Source: Sphagnum magellanicum (lineage: Eukaryota; Streptophyta; Sphagnopsida; Sphagnales; Sphagnaceae). Taken from it: a stretch of DNA of 64,000 bases. The position numbers and the translations under genes were made by a program. Under the pieces are notes generated by a model. The model worked only from the letters and a program-made list of their open reading frames with translations. It did no database searches and was not told the origin of the DNA. The stretch is from the NCBI GenBank assembly GCA_021904315.1, contig CM038912.1, positions 23,472,949 through 23,536,948 on the forward strand. Direction: 5' to 3'. Within the stretch, counting starts at the first letter, position 1; the number at the start of each line of letters is the position of its first letter. Below, piece by piece: positions 61,501 to 64,000 of this stretch.

Positions 61501-63964
61501 TATAGCTGGGGAAGGAAACACTTTAAGAAGGGATGTTGGGGTAATTGATGGGTATGGTCTAAATCAGTGCTATGGAATTTTAGCATATCCAGGTAGAAAT
61601 GCAAATTCAATTTAGACATTAAGCTGTGTTGTTTGAGAAATTATGCATTTTTCCCATATGAGATAATAGTTTCCATGTGTTGATGAGCATATTGAAGTAT
61701 TAGCAATGAGCCTAATAACACATTAATCACACCTAGTGTTAGGCTTTGAGTGATAAAAATAGGTTGACATGAGGTTAACTTTTAAAACTTGACAAATAGC
61801 ATCTCAACGTTAACCATGTCAAACCACTATTGTCAACAATTCACCAAAGACCCTTCGATTTTACTTTCTTATTTTGTAAACTCACATGGTTGCCTCTCCA
61901 GTGTAGCTTTGTATTATTTCACCTCATGACAAATCTATTATTCAGTTCATCTCACAACCCTTGTAGATTTACTTATGTTTTGAAGAACAAATTCACATGC
62001 ATCTTCATGTTTCTTGAAAGATTGATTTTGATGAATTAGTTTCAATGTTCCTATGGAAGAGCAATCTTGTAAACATTTCAAAAAAGGTGTGAATTTTCTA
62101 TAATCTCATACACAATCCATGAATTTCTTATTTCCATAATTTTCATTGATTGTTAATTAAAATTGTATGTGGGTGTGCATCAAATTTAATTGTAGATTGA
62201 AGGACAGTTGCTAAAGCATGCAAATAAATATAGAGATTTAAAGGAGAACCACATGTAGGAGGAGACTTGTTGATTTAATATTCAATGGATATGTAGATGT
62301 ATAGCTTTCAAGAACCATACATACATTGATAGTTTAAATGTTAAATATGAAGGAATGAGGCATTGAAGAATATTTCAATTGTTATTCAATGATCCTAATC
62401 ACAAAAGATATCACAACCAAAGAATCCCCAATGTGCATAAGAACTAGGAAAAAATATAGCAAAACAAGCCTAACCTAATTCCACAAGACAAAATAATTCT
62501 AAATATGGCCATGAAGTACGCAAGAAAAATATCTTGGGTGAAATTAGAGTAAACTATCCATAAAATGTTGTCACATGCCACTTTTTGCAACATTTTGGGA
62601 CTTGCAATTGACCATATGACTAAATAAAAGGGATTAAGATGAGAGAGGAATTAAGCTACAATTGTAGAAGTTTCATGAATATTTTTTGAATTGTCATAAC
62701 ATAATGAACTTATAAAACATCATCAAAAGCCTTGTTACAATCCATACTCAATGAATATAGATTAAATGCACTTGGATGTAGTCACAATAACAAGAGTCAC
62801 AACAAATGTAACAAGTGCTTGATTTTTCATGTTTAAAAGTGGCTATTTAATTTAGTGTTGAAAGTATAATATTTTTTAATATTATAAGGTTCATAATATA
62901 TCATTGAAACTGTGAATAAATTTGAAAAATATTCATTGAATATTAAGCTTTCAAAAACACTCATTAAACATTGTAATGCACATTTTTTAACACTAAGGTG
63001 CAAATTCCTTAAGGTGTACCAAAATCTTGTCACAACATTGCCGTTATCTATCTTTTTTACCTAGTCCTTTTTTACCACGTAAAGATACATTTATAGATAA
63101 TTATGATGGAGTCTAGAATTGTAATAGTTTGAAATATAATCCTTCTGAAAAATTTGACAACTTTTGATTCATTATTTTTTATGGGGATCAAAATATGGGG
63201 TTCAAAATATAGGGTAAAAAAGGATTGCAATAAAGATTAGGTCTTTTTTGTTTTGTGTGGTACACCTTAAAAGATTTTCACCCACTAAAAGGACTTATAA
63301 ATAGACTTCAAAACTTTTGAAAATTACATATATTTTGAAATCTTTTACATAAGCCTTGACATGATTAATATTTTTTTAATTATAAAAAAATTGAAGAATC
63401 TTTTGAAGACTTTTTAAAAAATATTCTAAAAAATATTCCTCCAAAAATAGTCCCAAAAGCAAGCAGGTGCAACTCATGTTATCTTGTTTCACCTACTAAT
63501 GCATTTTAATGAATAAAGGATTCAATGATAATACGATGTGATGACATTATACCAAGGAGGATTTTTGGAAGGATTTTGATGATCAAACTATTTTTTATAC
63601 TTTAAATTATGGGTTTTTCTATTAAGTCTTTTATTCATTGAAAATAATAATTTAGATGCTCATTTGTCAAATTTAAAATCTTTATAACACAAATTACAAT
63701 AGGAAATTTCTTTTATGATGAATGTCCAATGAAAATTTGCAAAATGATTTATGTGAATCAAGGTATAATATTTTCATAGTGTTAATTTTCCTCTATTATG
63801 GATTCTAGATGTGCCTAAAATTGTTACACTTTATTGTGTTTTCACCCTTCTACTAAAACTTTATTAAAAACATAAACCAATAGGAACAAGGTTGAAGGTT
63901 GTATTTCAACTTGATTTTGAACATACTCAAAATAATTTCTAGAGGGCACATTTATTTATATTCA
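61501..63964. other. AT-rich interval without recognisable genes
   Basis: Frames of 64-69 codons occur by chance. No terminal repeats, tandem array or transposase block was recognised up to the window end. Confidence 0.4.
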
Positions 63965-64000
63965 CACTAGTAAAAACCCCCATTTTTCAACCACAATATT
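63965..64000 (+). mobile_element. Start of a CACTA-like element, cut by the window end
   Basis: CACTAGTAAAAACCCCCATT resembles the terminus CACTAGTAGAAAACC of the MITE at 27519-27672. Only 36 bases are inside the window, so this is a terminus-based call. Confidence 0.45.

Overview
This window looks like nuclear DNA from a gymnosperm, most likely a conifer. It is AT-rich, one compact intact gene sits in tens of kilobases of decayed repeats, and both the protein-coding gene and the Ty3/gypsy remains resemble conifer sequences from general knowledge. No database search was run, so the taxon is an inference.

The only gene that looks functional is a plastid geranylgeranyl diphosphate synthase (GGPPS) on the minus strand, 55616 down to 53930. 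It has three coding exons, two phase-0 introns and 393 codons, with all catalytic motifs present. Its TATA box (55791-55799) lies inside the end of a MITE-like repeat (55781-56047). The same repeat family occurs at least seven more times in the window, so the core promoter appears to derive from a mobile element.

Everything else recognisable is mobile or repetitive. From 1 to 15.6 kb there are several MITE families: an inverted pair at 6255-7374, an hAT-type MITE with an 8-bp target duplication at 7494-7770, GTAGCC-family copies at 9.85 and 10.7 kb, a short dispersed module with a conserved core, and several old tandem duplications. A decayed hAT-like transposase lies at 16958-17940. From 18 to 27 kb there is mostly AT-rich DNA with more degenerate repeats. 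At 27.5-27.75 kb a 154-bp CACTA-like MITE sits beside a 66-bp palindrome.

From 27956 to about 38175 lies one degenerate Ty3/gypsy LTR retrotransposon. Its order is LTR, an unfamiliar repeated module, gag, zinc knuckles, protease, reverse transcriptase, RNase H, integrase and LTR. Its 3' LTR has lost about 880 bp at a 4-bp microhomology. At 38457-38771 is a second hAT MITE with a target duplication. A 1.13-kb CACTA element with a 3-bp CCA duplication (42158-43288) is inserted in a CTAC-repeat array, which is followed by a strand-switching array of TTAGGGGTTA-like units to 44.3 kb. A PIF/Harbinger transposase pseudogene, on the minus strand and readable in a single frame with four stops, occupies 50924-52099.

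Downstream of 56 kb there are further MITEs, a 69-bp minisatellite (59.4-60.1 kb) that keeps one frame open by chance, a roughly 380-bp tandem array (60.2-61.5 kb) and a CACTA-like terminus cut by the window end. No tRNA, rRNA, CRISPR or bacterial-type feature was seen.
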